DNA of 64,000 nucleotides from Gemmatimonas aurantiaca T-27. Its GTDB lineage: Bacteria > Gemmatimonadota > Gemmatimonadetes > Gemmatimonadales > Gemmatimonadaceae. Below the pieces are notes generated by a model. It searched no databases, had not been told where the DNA came from, and worked only from the letters and a program-made list of their open reading frames with translations. Below are positions 42,797-52,266 of the stretch, one piece after another. Position numbers and translations under genes: made by a program. The DNA lies in assembly GCF_000010305.1 (NCBI RefSeq), contig NC_012489.1:1674001-1738000 (forward strand). The letters are read 5' to 3'. The first letter of the stretch is position 1, and the number at the start of each line of letters is the position of its first letter.

Positions 42797-43578
42797 TGCC
42801 TGCTGCGGGCTCTGCTTCGTCGGATCGTTCATCCGATCGTTCTTCCGCCGACCGTTCTGCCGATCGGTCCGCCGAGCGCACTGCGGAGCGCCCGACGTGG
42901 CTGCGTTGGCTGCGCGCGCTGGCCCTGTTGTTGGCCGTGTCTGCCGTCGTCGGTTCGCCGTGGTGGGGGCCCCGTGCGTTGGCGCAGCTCGACTTTTTTC
43001 ACGTGCGCCGCGTGGAATTCGAGGGGGTGCGCTACACACGGGCCGCCGAATTGATGGCCATCCTCGACGTGGATACGCTGCAATCGGTCTGGCAGCCACT
43101 CGAGCCACTGTCTCAGCGGGTCGCGACGCACGCCCTGGTGACGGCGGCCGAGGTCACCAGGCGTTTGCCGGCCACGCTCGTGGTGCGGGTGACCGAACGG
43201 GAACCGGTGGCCCTGGTGCAGGTGCGTGGACGATTGCAGCCCACGGACGGCAGCGGTCATGCCTTGCCCATCGATCCCGCACGTGTCGCACTCGATGTGC
43301 CCATCGCCAGCAGTGCCGACAGCACCCTGATGCACATTCTCGACGGTCTCCGCCAGTCGGAGCCGACGCTGTATGCCCGGGTGACGTCCGCAGCACGGGC
43401 AGGGCAGAGCGAACTCCAGTTTGTGTTGGGAGATATCACGGTTCGGACAACTCCCGACGTGACCGTAGCCCGCCTCAAGGACATATTACCTGTGGAGACG
43501 GATCTCGCGCGGAACGGCCTGCGCGCGGTGGAACTCGATCTGCGTTTCCGTGACCAGGTGATCGCCAGACAGCCATGA
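42796..43578 (+). CDS. ftsQ: FtsQ/DivIB-like cell-division protein with POTRA domain
   Basis: A 260-residue bitopic protein. The cytoplasmic start (residues 6-32) is a low-complexity Asp/Arg/Ser/Ala repeat, then comes a membrane helix ('ALALLLAVSAVVGS'). A POTRA domain starts at 'FFHVRRVEFEGVRYTRAAEL' and a beta domain ends with 'LRAVELDLRFRDQVIAR', the FtsQ C-terminal strand pattern. FtsQ links FtsL/B to the divisome. ATG overlaps murC by one base; the stop overlaps ftsA (ATGA). Identity is supported by topology and position. Confidence 0.9.
   Translation: MPAAGSASSDRSSDRSSADRSADRSAERTAERPTWLRWLRALALLLAVSAVVGSPWWGPRALAQLDFFHVRRVEFEGVRYTRAAELMAILDVDTLQSVWQPLEPLSQRVATHALVTAAEVTRRLPATLVVRVTEREPVALVQVRGRLQPTDGSGHALPIDPARVALDVPIASSADSTLMHILDGLRQSEPTLYARVTSAARAGQSELQFVLGDITVRTTPDVTVARLKDILPVETDLARNGLRAVELDLRFRDQVIARQP
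42817..42891 (+). repeat. Degenerate 12-base repeat in the ftsQ 5' end
   Basis: Imperfect tandem units around TCCGATCGTTCT encode repeated Ser-(Ala/Ser)-Asp-Arg-Ser in the cytoplasmic N-terminus of FtsQ. The repeat is in frame and could vary in length between strains. Confidence 0.6.
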
Positions 43579-44831
43579 TTTCCGAACCCGTCGTCGTTGC
43601 ACTCGATATTGGCACCGCGTACACCACCGCCCTCGTGGCGGCGGTGCATGGCGATCTGCCGCGGGCTCCGCGCCTCAAGGTGCTGGGGCTCGGCCACACC
43701 CGCACGATGGGGCTGCGTCGCGGTGTGGTGTCCGACATCGAAGAGGCGACGCGTTCCATCCGCGCCGCCGTGGAAGAAGCCGTACGGGTGTCGGGTGTGG
43801 CCCCCGACGCGATGTATGTGGGCATTGCCGGCGAACATGTGCGCGCCGTGGGCTCCTCGGGGGTCGTCGCCATCAGTGGTGATGAAATCACACGGGCCGA
43901 TGTCGATCGCGTGAACGACGTGGCACGCGCCATGGCCATCCCGCAGGATCGCGAACTGCTGCACGCCATCCCGCAGGAGTATCGTGTCGACAAGGCCGAT
44001 GGCATTCGTGATCCCGTGGGCATGATCGGCACGCGTCTCGAAACCGAGATGTATCTGGTCACCATCGGCAGCTCACCGGCGATGAACCTGCGCAAGGCCA
44101 TCGAACGCGCCGGCTACAAGACGCGGGAACTGGTGCTGGAGTCGCTGGCCAGCGCGCTCTCCGTGCTGACCGACGAAGAGAAAGAGCTCGGTGTGGTGCT
44201 CGTGGAACTCGGTGCCGGCACCACCGACCTGGCGATTTTTCACGAAGGCAAGATTCGTCATCTCGGCACCATCGCGTTTGGCGGGAACAACGTCACCAGC
44301 GATCTCGTGCAGGGGTTGGGCATCACGCAGAACGACGCCGAACAGCTCAAGGAAGTGTACGGCTGCGCCTACGAGCCGCTGGTCGATCCGGAGCAGGTGA
44401 TCGCGATGCCCGCGTCAGGATCTCATGGTGAACGTCATCTCTCGCGCGAGCTGATGACGCACATCATTCACCAGCGCATGGACGAGATCTTCGACAAGGT
44501 GCAGCGGGAGATCCAGAACGCCGGTTTCAACGGCAAGCTGAATGGCGGACTGGTACTCACCGGTGGTGGTGCCTCCCTCGAGGGCATCAGTGAGCTGGCG
44601 GCCGATGTGTTCGGGCTCGGTGTGCGTGTCGGTGTGCCGGGCGTGAAGCTCGATGGCCTGTCGGAATCGGTGTCCGAGCCGCGCTTCGCCACCGTCACCG
44701 GCCTCGCGTTGTATGGCGCGCATCGTCTGGCGCAAAGCGGTGGCATCGTCACGCGGCGCACCGGATTGAGCGGCGGCGGTGTCGACAAGTTTGCCAACAA
44801 GGTGAAGACCTGGTTCCAGGATTTCTTCTGA
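43575..44831 (+). CDS. ftsA: Cell-division actin homologue FtsA
   Basis: A 418-residue actin-like ATPase that tethers FtsZ to the membrane. The phosphate-1 motif is 'VVALDIGTAYT', followed by the SHS2 subdomain insertion characteristic of FtsA. 'VLVELGAGTTDLAIF' is phosphate-2 and 'GLVLTGGGASLEGI' the adenosine motif. The last 15 residues ('KFANKVKTWFQDFF') form the amphipathic membrane-targeting helix. It ends the contiguous dcw block. Its partner ftsZ is not next door but about 10.8 kb downstream. Confidence 0.97.
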   Translation: MISEPVVVALDIGTAYTTALVAAVHGDLPRAPRLKVLGLGHTRTMGLRRGVVSDIEEATRSIRAAVEEAVRVSGVAPDAMYVGIAGEHVRAVGSSGVVAISGDEITRADVDRVNDVARAMAIPQDRELLHAIPQEYRVDKADGIRDPVGMIGTRLETEMYLVTIGSSPAMNLRKAIERAGYKTRELVLESLASALSVLTDEEKELGVVLVELGAGTTDLAIFHEGKIRHLGTIAFGGNNVTSDLVQGLGITQNDAEQLKEVYGCAYEPLVDPEQVIAMPASGSHGERHLSRELMTHIIHQRMDEIFDKVQREIQNAGFNGKLNGGLVLTGGGASLEGISELAADVFGLGVRVGVPGVKLDGLSESVSEPRFATVTGLALYGAHRLAQSGGIVTRRTGLSGGGVDKFANKVKTWFQDFF

Positions 44832-44890
44832 CCATTCCCTGATGTTGCGGCGGTGTCTCTGACAGGACACACACGCGATTTCGCTGTTCC

Positions 44891-44928
44891 CACGGGCGCT
44901 TTCTGCAAACCATGCAGGAGCGCCCGTG
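44891..44928. promoter_or_regulatory. Perfect 10-bp hairpin between ftsA and the permease gene
   Basis: CACGGGCGCT (44891-44900) pairs exactly with AGCGCCCGTG (44919-44928). An inner stem CTGCA/TGCAG lies on a small interior bulge. No T-run follows, so it is not a standard intrinsic terminator on either strand. It ends 41 bases before the permease start and may be a leader structure or a mRNA processing/stability signal. Confidence 0.5.
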
Positions 44929-44969
44929 ACGCATCGGTTCCGGGCACGCTCTCCCACCCGAGGCGTCTC

Positions 44970-46436
44970 GTGTCCCTCCTCCATCGGAAGTCCCTCGCCG
45001 AGCTCACCGCAGAGGCCGAGCGTGGCCTGTTGCGTCGCTCGCTCGGTCCGCTCGCACTCACGGCATTGGGCATTGGATCGGTGATTGGCACCGGCATCTT
45101 TGTGCTCACCGGTACAGCGGCATCGCAGCACGCCGGTCCGGCGCTGGTGCTCTCCATGATCCTGTCTGCGGTGGCCTGTGCGTTGGCCGGCCTGTGTTAC
45201 GCCGAGTTTGCGGCCATGGTGCCAGTGGCGGGCAGCGCCTACACGTACGCGTACGCGACCGTGGGTGAGATCTTCGCCTGGGTGATCGGCTGGGATCTTG
45301 TGCTCGAGTATGCACTGGCCACAGCGACGGTGGCCGTGGGGTGGTCCGGCTATTTCGTGAGTCTCGCGCGCGATGTGGGCATCCCCTTTCCCGCCGCGTT
45401 GACGGCGCCACCCGGTACCATCGTGCCGGACGGTATGGGTGGTACCGCCGTAGCCTTGTTCAATGCGCCCGCGGCGCTGATCGTGGTGGCGGTCGCGGCG
45501 CTGCTCATTCGCGGTGTGCAGCAATCGGCGCGCGTGAACACCGCGCTCGTGTTGCTCAAGTGCACGGTGCTGGTGGTGTTCATCGGTGTCGGGATCGGCT
45601 ACGTGCAGCGGGCCAACCTCACCCCGTTCATTCCGGCCAATACCGGGGCCTTTGGTGAATTTGGATGGAGCGGTGTGCTGCGTGGCGCGGGCGTGATGTT
45701 CTTCGCGTACATCGGATTCGACTCGGTGTCCACAGCGGCACAAGAGGCCAAGAATCCGCAGCGTGATATGCCACTTGGTATGCTGGGATCGCTCGCGATT
45801 TGTACGGTGCTGTACATCGGTGTGGCCATCGTGCTGACGGGCATCGTGCCGTACAGCAAGCTCAATGTGGCCGATCCACTCGCCGTAGGCATCGATGCCA
45901 CGGGCGTGCGCTGGCTGAGTCCTTTCATCAAGATCAGTGCGCTGTTCGGCCTCTTCAGCACGATGCTGGTGAACATGCTGGGCCAAACGCGCATTTTTTA
46001 CAGCATGAGCCGCGATGCGCTACTGCCATCACTGTTCGCCCGTGTGCATCCCACGTTTCGTACGCCGCACATCAGCACCTCACTCACCGCCTGTGTGGTG
46101 GCGCTGGTCGCCGGCCTCACGCCCATCAACAAACTCGGGGAACTCACCAGCATCGGCACGCTGCTGGCGTTCACCCTGGTGTCGCTCGGAGTGATCGTGC
46201 TGCGACGCACCGCACCCGATGTGCCGCGCCCGTTCCGTACGCCGTGGGTGCCCTGGGTACCACTCGGAGCCGCCGCGACCTGTGTGCTCCAGATGGTGAG
46301 CCTGCCGCTCGAGACGTGGGCTCGACTCTTTGCCTGGCTGGCCCTGGGGTTTGTGGTGTACTTCGCCTACAGTCGTCAACGCGCCGCAGGGGCGCGGCGG
46401 ATGCAGCGCACGGAGGGGCCACCGCACAATCCGTGA
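44970..46436 (+). CDS. APC-superfamily cationic amino-acid permease
   Basis: A 488-residue transporter with about twelve to fourteen membrane helices. The start region 'LHRKSLAELTAEAERGLLRRSLGPLAL' is followed by the first-helix unwinding motif 'GIGSVIGTGIFVLTG', and 'FFAYIGFDSVSTAAQEAKNP' is the TM6 signature of the CAT/YhdG-type subgroup. 'GQTRIFYSMSRDALLP' is also conserved. The substrate is probably a basic or neutral amino acid but cannot be fixed. GTG 44970 is chosen because conservation begins there; a frame reaching back to 44853 would add a non-conserved stretch running through the hairpin. Convergent with the lipoprotein gene on the minus strand. Confidence 0.9.
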   Translation: MSLLHRKSLAELTAEAERGLLRRSLGPLALTALGIGSVIGTGIFVLTGTAASQHAGPALVLSMILSAVACALAGLCYAEFAAMVPVAGSAYTYAYATVGEIFAWVIGWDLVLEYALATATVAVGWSGYFVSLARDVGIPFPAALTAPPGTIVPDGMGGTAVALFNAPAALIVVAVAALLIRGVQQSARVNTALVLLKCTVLVVFIGVGIGYVQRANLTPFIPANTGAFGEFGWSGVLRGAGVMFFAYIGFDSVSTAAQEAKNPQRDMPLGMLGSLAICTVLYIGVAIVLTGIVPYSKLNVADPLAVGIDATGVRWLSPFIKISALFGLFSTMLVNMLGQTRIFYSMSRDALLPSLFARVHPTFRTPHISTSLTACVVALVAGLTPINKLGELTSIGTLLAFTLVSLGVIVLRRTAPDVPRPFRTPWVPWVPLGAAATCVLQMVSLPLETWARLFAWLALGFVVYFAYSRQRAAGARRMQRTEGPPHNP

Positions 46437-46451
46437 CGCGGCAAGAGGCCC

Positions 46452-46904
46452 TCAGCGCGTGACGAGGAAGGCGTCGCTCGTCCGCATCTCGAGTGGAAGC
46501 AGAACGCCCCGGCTGTCCCAGATGTTGAAACGCACCCGGTACACCCGGAGATCAAATCCCGGATTCACCAGAGCAACGTCCCACGTCCATTGACCGGGCA
46601 GCCTCTCGAGAAAGGCGCCCGGTCGGCACTGGAAGTTCGCTTTGAGGGTCACCCACCCGAAGCCTCGCAGCTCTTGCATGATGGGACACCCGTCGGCGAC
46701 AATCGGCTCAAGACCCGGGTTGCCGATTGCCACCGTGAAGGCCGATGTGGTTTGCACCACCTCGATATCTCTGATGCGCACCGTCACCGGCAACGAGTTG
46801 GTGAACTCGGGCTCCGTCGTGCGGTCACAACTCGTCGTCAGGCCGATCACGGCCAGCAGCGCCAACTGCTGGACGCACCGTAGCGTCATCGGGAATCCGC
46901 GCAC
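46452..46904 (-). CDS. Putative lipoprotein of unknown function
   Basis: A 150-residue protein read on the minus strand. A hydrophobic signal ends in the lipobox 'LTTSC', so it should be lipidated and processed by an LspA. The mature part (~125 residues) is beta-rich with no recognised domain ('VTVRIRDIEVVQTTSAFTVAIGN'). Two later cysteines ('DGCPIM', 'FQCRPG') could form a disulfide. ATG 46889 is an alternative start. It is convergent with the permease and lies 59 bases downstream of the response-regulator gene on the same strand. Confidence 0.68.
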   Translation of the reverse strand: MRGFPMTLRCVQQLALLAVIGLTTSCDRTTEPEFTNSLPVTVRIRDIEVVQTTSAFTVAIGNPGLEPIVADGCPIMQELRGFGWVTLKANFQCRPGAFLERLPGQWTWDVALVNPGFDLRVYRVRFNIWDSRGVLLPLEMRTSDAFLVTR

Positions 46905-46963
46905 GACATGCTCCAGAGAGAGGCGGCGATGTCGCTCCGCGCCTCCACACCTCGTGGGAGCGG

Positions 46964-47701
46964 TCAGCTCATCGCCATCCGGTATCCGGTCTTTCTAACC
47001 GTGAGCAGCCAGCGTGGTTCCGAAGGATCCGTTTCCAGCTTGCGCCGCAACTCGGCCATATGCGTGTCCACCGTGCGACTCACCACCGAGTCATCGTAAC
47101 CCCACACTTCACGCAACAGTTCTTCGCGCGATGCAATCGCACCGTCGCGGCGCACCAGGGCCACCAGCAGATCGTACTCGCGCGGGCGCAGCATCACGGC
47201 GGACCCTTCCAGGGTCACACTCCGTGTGCTCAGGTCGATCGCCACATTGCCAAAACGTCGCGTGTTATCGGCCTGCACCGTTGGCACGTCGTGGGCAGGC
47301 TTGGCGGTGCGACTCCGGCGCAGCAACGCTTGCACCCGCGCGAGAAACTCCATCAGGCCGAACGGCTTGGTGACATAGTCGTCTGCGCCAAACCGGAATC
47401 CGCGTACCTTGTCGGTCTCATCGCCCATCGCCGTCAGAATCAACACCGGCGTTTCCACGCCGTGCTCGCGCAACTCCCGCAGCACGCGAAACCCGTCGAT
47501 GTCGGGCAGCATCAGATCGAGCACGATCAACGCGTGCGCGCGCGACTTCGCGAGACGCAGCCCCTCGCGACCCGTGGCCGCCACCGTCACCTGATACCCT
47601 TCGAATTCCAGATTGCTGCGCACGCCCGCGGCCAACAGGGCGTTGTCTTCCACGACCAGAATGGAGACGCCGAATGATGCCGATACGGATTCGGTGGTCA
47701 T
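46964..47701 (-). CDS. OmpR-family response regulator
   Basis: A 245-residue regulator. The receiver domain has acidic 'VVEDNALLA', the phospho-acceptor Asp in 'IVLDLMLPDIDGF', 'ILTAMGDETD' and Lys in 'DYVTKPFGLME'. The C-terminal winged-helix domain ('LRPREYDLLVALVRRDGA', 'WGYDDSVVSRTVDTHMAELRRKLE') binds DNA. ATG 47701 is used; a GTG codon precedes it directly. It overlaps the stop of the histidine kinase gene, so the pair is one operon. Target genes are unknown; the divergent M14 peptidase gene is a candidate. Confidence 0.94.
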   Translation of the reverse strand: MTTESVSASFGVSILVVEDNALLAAGVRSNLEFEGYQVTVAATGREGLRLAKSRAHALIVLDLMLPDIDGFRVLRELREHGVETPVLILTAMGDETDKVRGFRFGADDYVTKPFGLMEFLARVQALLRRSRTAKPAHDVPTVQADNTRRFGNVAIDLSTRSVTLEGSAVMLRPREYDLLVALVRRDGAIASREELLREVWGYDDSVVSRTVDTHMAELRRKLETDPSEPRWLLTVRKTGYRMAMS

Positions 47702-48963
47702 CACCCGGGCTCCTGGTGCAGCGCGGGCAAGCCCACAATGAACCGCGCTCCTGGACCAACCGGCCGCACCGGCTCACAGCGCACGTCACCGCCCATCGCT
47801 TCGGTCAGTGCGCGCACGATCATCAATCCCAGGCCTGCGCCGCCGGAACCGGCCGGCGTTCTGCCCTGATGATCCGCCGAGCCGCGCTCGAAGGCGTGCC
47901 AGATGCGGTCGCGATCGTCGGGGGCGATGCCGGGCCCCTCGTCTTCGACGATCAATCGGACTTGCGCCCCGTGTGCTTCCACGCGGGCCGTCACCCGCTG
48001 CGACGGCGGGCCGTGTTTGACGGCGTTGTCGAGGAGATTGAGCAGCACCTGCCGAACGGCGTCGGCATCGGCCAGCGCCACGGCGGCATCATCGGGCACC
48101 ACCACGATGGACACCTGCGATGTCCGGGCCAGGGGCGCGAACTGGGCGGCCGTTTCAGCCACCAGGTCACTCACCCGCACGGGTTCCTGTCGCAGGTGGG
48201 GAGCACCCTGCTCGAGACGGGTGAAGCGCAGCACGTTGTCCACCAGACGCATCAGGCGACGCGTCTCCTGCACGATGGCCCCGAGGGCCAGCTCCCGATC
48301 ACCCGTGGTACGTGCGCGGCCCAACTGCAGCGTTTCCGCGAACAACAGGATCTGGGCGAGCGGCGTGCGCAATTCGTGTGATACCGTCGACGCAAACGCC
48401 GATCGTTGATGCGCCGCGGCCTGTTCACGGAGCAGGCGCCACAGCAACACCCCGGTGAGAGCGGTGGTGACCGACAGCAGGGCCACCACCACGGCCAGCA
48501 GCACCGGCGGGATACGCGCATCGTTGCGGGCCCGCACGGTGATCAGGGCCGTGGATCCCTGCGCCTGCGTGCGGGTCTCCACGAGGGCCGGGGCCAACAC
48601 GGGATGCGAGCGCACCAGATCGACGGCGAGCCCCGTACTGTCGGCCAGTCGTGCGAGATCGGGGGCGGCGGCGAGTACGTCGCGTAAGGCGACGCGCAGG
48701 CCTTCGGCGTCGACCACGCTGTCCAGCACTGCTTCAGGGGCACCGACGACATGGCGCGATGGCATGGCCTCGAGTTGCGCACTCACCTGGGTGGCGACCA
48801 GTTGTGCGACCTCGCGCTGCAGTCGCGCCGTCGCTTCCCGCTGCGCCCGGGCCACGCCGAAGCAGGCCAGCACCAGCCACACGAGCAGGCCCACCACGAG
48901 GGTGGCAAGCACGGTGAAATCGGCGGCCGGAGAGCGGGTGGGCTGGGTGCGAGGGACGAGCAT
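47701..48963 (-). CDS. Sensor histidine kinase
   Basis: A 420-residue membrane kinase. Two membrane helices (~15-38 and ~150-175) flank a periplasmic sensor of about 110 residues. The HisKA box 'FASTVSHELRTPLAQ' carries the phospho-His, the N box is 'LLNLLDNAVKHG', and 'EDEGPGIAPDD' plus 'GSGGAGLGLMIV' complete the ATPase. No HAMP domain is obvious. It is transcribed ahead of the OmpR-type regulator with a 1-base overlap. Signal unknown. Confidence 0.93.
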   Translation of the reverse strand: MLVPRTQPTRSPAADFTVLATLVVGLLVWLVLACFGVARAQREATARLQREVAQLVATQVSAQLEAMPSRHVVGAPEAVLDSVVDAEGLRVALRDVLAAAPDLARLADSTGLAVDLVRSHPVLAPALVETRTQAQGSTALITVRARNDARIPPVLLAVVVALLSVTTALTGVLLWRLLREQAAAHQRSAFASTVSHELRTPLAQILLFAETLQLGRARTTGDRELALGAIVQETRRLMRLVDNVLRFTRLEQGAPHLRQEPVRVSDLVAETAAQFAPLARTSQVSIVVVPDDAAVALADADAVRQVLLNLLDNAVKHGPPSQRVTARVEAHGAQVRLIVEDEGPGIAPDDRDRIWHAFERGSADHQGRTPAGSGGAGLGLMIVRALTEAMGGDVRCEPVRPVGPGARFIVGLPALHQEPG

Positions 48964-49280
48964 GAATGCTCCGCGGGAAATGGCGCGGTTTGGCCGATGT
49001 GGCGTGCCGCGCTGTACGGGTTTCCATCAATTAGCACCGCACAAAGCGCATTCGGGGAGGCGGAATTGTCCGGAAACGGTCAAACGCGTCAGGCGATCCT
49101 CCATGGGCTGGCGCGCGGCCGCGAAGCCTCCACGGGGCCGGTCGCTGGCGGCACCTTGCCGAACGGCTCATCCCCATGCTGCGTATGCTTACTAGTTTGC
49201 CGTTTCCCTGGTTTTCGGCCCCGATCCTTCGGAGTTGCTCAGTGATGCACGTTGGTCCCCGGCTCTCTCATTGTCGTCCC
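48964..49280. other. Divergent intergenic region (317 bases)
   Basis: Lies between the minus-strand kinase and the plus-strand M14 peptidase, so it should hold promoters for both directions. I see no convincing -35/-10 pair with normal spacing, no tRNA and no coding frame with protein-like composition. An in-frame ATG at 49245 could extend the peptidase N-terminus by 12 residues. Confidence 0.5.
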
Positions 49281-52184
49281 ATGCGACGAACCGCGCGACG
49301 CCTTCTGGCAACGCTCGCCTTCGCCCCGGTGTTGCTCCCGGGACAGTTGTCGGCGCAGCAGTCCTCCCTCGACACCCGCGACCCGAATCAGAAGCAGGAT
49401 TCGACGTACGCGAAGAACTATCTCGAGTGGCTCGCCACCCCGAAGCATGGCAGCCCACTCGTTGACCACCTGCCGGTGGTGCCGGGCGTGCCCACCCCCC
49501 GCGATGTGTTGGGCTATCATGTCGGTGCGCCGCGCACACTGACGTACTACGCCGACCAGCTCAAGTACTACCGTGCCCTGGCAGCCGCGTCGCCGCGCGT
49601 GAAGATCGAAACCATCGGCAAGTCCGATGAAGGCCGTGAACTGGTCGTCATCTGGATCTCCTCCGAGGCGAACCTCGCCAAGCTCGATCAGAATCGGAAG
49701 AATCTCGCGAAGATCGCCGATCCGCGTGGCATGAACGAAGCGCAGGTCAAGACGCTGCTCTCACAGACCAAGCCGCACTACCACCTCATGGGTGGTCTGC
49801 ACTCCGGCGAAACCGGTCCGTCGGAAACGCTGATGGAGCTGGCGTATCGCCTGGCCGTTGAAAGCTCGCCGATCCTCAATCAGGTCCGCGACCAGCTCTA
49901 CGTGTCCATCACGCCGGCGGCCGATGCCGATGGGCGTGATCGCAACGTGGACTGGTTCTTCCGTGGCCTCGAAGCGCAGCAGGCCAACGCGGCCGTGCAG
50001 GCCCCCAGTGCATCCGCACCGAACGACACCACGCGTCGCCCGGCGGCTCCGCCCGCGCAGGGGCAGGGCGCCGGCGGTGCCGTGCCGTACTGGGGCAAGT
50101 ACGTGTACCACGACAACAATCGCGACATCAACATCAAGCTGATGCAGATGCGCGCGATCATCGATTGGTACTTCACGGCCTATCCGCCGATCATGCACGA
50201 TCTGCATGAAGCGATGCCGCTGATGTACACGTACACCGGTGGTCCGCCGCAGAACCCCAACCTCGATCCCATCCTCTTCGCCGAGCTGCCGTGGTTCGGC
50301 AACTGGGAAATGGCGCAGATGACGAAGTGGGGCATGCCGGGTGTGTACACCCACGCTTTCATGGACGGCTGGTCGCCGGGCTACCTCGGCTCGGTGGCGT
50401 ACAACCACAACGGTCTCATGAAGATGTATGAGACGCAGTCGGGTCGTGACCTCGACAGCACGGCCATGGCCAAGGCGCGCGCCGGTCAGGACGTGAGCAC
50501 GGCGACGCCGGGCGGTGGTTTTGGTGGGCGTCCGGCCACCATTCCCACGGGCCGTGGCGGCGGACAGGATCGTGAGTGGTATCGTGGCAATCCGATCGGC
50601 TTCAACGATCTCGCCACCTTCACGCGCCGCGCCAACGCGAACTACATGCAGTCGGGCGTGATCTCGGCGCTGCAGTTGGCCAGCATGTTCCCGCAGACGG
50701 TGCTCGAAAACTTCTACATCAAGACGAAGAACAGCATCGACGAGGGCAGCAACAAGGCGCCCTACGGCTTCATCTTGCCTCTGCAGAAGGACATGACGCG
50801 CGTGGCGGAAATGGTGAACCTGCTCCGCATCCAGCGCATCGAGATCGGACAGGCCACGCAGCCGGTGAAGGTTGGCAACGTCACGTATGCTGCCGGTTCG
50901 TACATCATCAAGCGCAACCAGCCGTACGGTCGTCTGGCGAAGAACCTGCTGGAAAAGCAGGACTACCCGGACGCGCGCCTGAACACGTACGACGACAGCG
51001 GTTGGTCGATGGGCTTTGCGATGGGCGTGGATGTGGTGTCGGTCGCCGAGAAGTCCATTCTCGATGCGCCGGTGACACCGGTGGAGAAGGTGGTGCTCAA
51101 GGGCACGGTGAAGGGCGCCTCGGGCTCCACGATTGCTGTGGCGCACCTTGGTTCCAACAACATGGTGTCGTTCCGCTACCTGGCGCGGAACGTGCCGATG
51201 AAGGTGGCCGAGCGCAGCTTTGCGGCGGGTGACACGACGTATCCGGCCGGTTCGTTCATCATCGATGCGAAGCATGCATCGACGGTGCGTCGTCTCGTGG
51301 ACTCGCTTGGCTTGACGGCCACGATGCTGCCGAGCGCGCCGTCGGTGGCGACGCACGATGCGGATGTGCCGCGTATCGCCATCTACACGCAGTGGACGGG
51401 CACGCAGACGCTGGGCTGGTACCGTCTCACGTTCGACGAGTTCAAGATCCCGTTCGAGCTCATTTACAAGGAACGTGTGGTGCAGGGCAACCTGCGTCGT
51501 GATTTCGACGTGATCCTGGTGGCCGAGCAGAACCTGTCACGTCAGACGGTGATGCAGGCGCCGGCGGCACGGCCGGTGCCCTATCAGAACAGCGCCAAGT
51601 ACAAGTTCCTCGGCGTGTACGGTTCCACGCCCGACATCACCGGCGGCTTCGGTCAGAAGGGTGTCGATGCCTTCGCGGCGTTCCTCGAAGCTGGCGGCAC
51701 GCTGATCGCTGTTGGTGAATCGGCGCGTCTGCCGATCGAGTTCGGTTGGGCGGGTACGGTGGACAAGACGCCGGTGCCGGGGCTGACGGCGCAGCGTCCG
51801 CTGGTGGAAGCCGAAGTCACGCGCCCGGAGCACCCGGTCTTTTACGGTTTTGGCAAGACCACGATTCCGGTGAAGTATGTGGGTGGCACGCCGTTCAAGG
51901 TCGGTATCGCCGACGAGAGCAACGTGCTGGCCCGCTACGTGGGCGGTGAGAAGTCGGTGATCTCCGGCTTGATGACCGGTGCCGACTCGCTCAAGTCGCG
52001 CCCGTTTGCGGTGGACGTGCCCAACGCGCTCAAGGGCAAGGGCCGTGTGATCATGTTTGCGAACAATCCGATCTACCGTTGGCAGAACCACGGCGAGTTC
52101 GGCATGATCTTCAACAGCATCATCAACTGGAACGATGCTGGCGCACCGAAGGAACCGAAGCCGGCGCAGCCCATCGTGCCGTAA
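49281..52184 (+). CDS. Exported M14-family zinc carboxypeptidase
   Basis: A 967-residue protein with a Sec signal ('ARRLLATLAFAPVLLPGQLSAQQ'). The M14 catalytic domain occupies ~80-450. Zinc ligands His174 and Glu177 lie in 'GGLHSGETGPSE', and the downstream region 'MHDLHEAMPLMYTYTG' supplies candidate His residues. The ~500-residue C-terminal half is beta-rich with repeated 'VKVGNVTYAAGSYII'/'ERSFAAGDTTYPAGSFII' motifs and a glutamine-amidotransferase-like segment ('GVDAFAAFLEAGGTLIAVGE'). Related large M14 peptidases are common in Gemmatimonadota and Acidobacteriota and are inferred to digest peptides outside the cell. ATG 49281 chosen because the signal peptide starts there. Confidence 0.9.
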   Translation: MRRTARRLLATLAFAPVLLPGQLSAQQSSLDTRDPNQKQDSTYAKNYLEWLATPKHGSPLVDHLPVVPGVPTPRDVLGYHVGAPRTLTYYADQLKYYRALAAASPRVKIETIGKSDEGRELVVIWISSEANLAKLDQNRKNLAKIADPRGMNEAQVKTLLSQTKPHYHLMGGLHSGETGPSETLMELAYRLAVESSPILNQVRDQLYVSITPAADADGRDRNVDWFFRGLEAQQANAAVQAPSASAPNDTTRRPAAPPAQGQGAGGAVPYWGKYVYHDNNRDINIKLMQMRAIIDWYFTAYPPIMHDLHEAMPLMYTYTGGPPQNPNLDPILFAELPWFGNWEMAQMTKWGMPGVYTHAFMDGWSPGYLGSVAYNHNGLMKMYETQSGRDLDSTAMAKARAGQDVSTATPGGGFGGRPATIPTGRGGGQDREWYRGNPIGFNDLATFTRRANANYMQSGVISALQLASMFPQTVLENFYIKTKNSIDEGSNKAPYGFILPLQKDMTRVAEMVNLLRIQRIEIGQATQPVKVGNVTYAAGSYIIKRNQPYGRLAKNLLEKQDYPDARLNTYDDSGWSMGFAMGVDVVSVAEKSILDAPVTPVEKVVLKGTVKGASGSTIAVAHLGSNNMVSFRYLARNVPMKVAERSFAAGDTTYPAGSFIIDAKHASTVRRLVDSLGLTATMLPSAPSVATHDADVPRIAIYTQWTGTQTLGWYRLTFDEFKIPFELIYKERVVQGNLRRDFDVILVAEQNLSRQTVMQAPAARPVPYQNSAKYKFLGVYGSTPDITGGFGQKGVDAFAAFLEAGGTLIAVGESARLPIEFGWAGTVDKTPVPGLTAQRPLVEAEVTRPEHPVFYGFGKTTIPVKYVGGTPFKVGIADESNVLARYVGGEKSVISGLMTGADSLKSRPFAVDVPNALKGKGRVIMFANNPIYRWQNHGEFGMIFNSIINWNDAGAPKEPKPAQPIVP

Positions 52185-52209
52185 GCGGCGAATCCTCTGC
52201 TGAACACAC

Positions 52210-52247
52210 AGCGCGCCCCGGACTGGTTCCGGGGCGCGCTTTGTATT
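52210..52247 (+). terminator. Terminator-like hairpin after the M14 gene
   Basis: A perfect 13-base stem (52210-52222 with 52228-52240) and a 5-base loop follow the stop by 25 bases. The T-run is short and interrupted (TTGTATTG), so strength is uncertain. Confidence 0.75.
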
Positions 52248-52266
52248 GATATGGAAACTACGAACC

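Noticed and set aside
49156-49189. Promoter for the M14 peptidase gene (TTGCCG and TATGCT)
   Set aside because: The spacer would be 22 bases, too long for a normal sigma-70 promoter.
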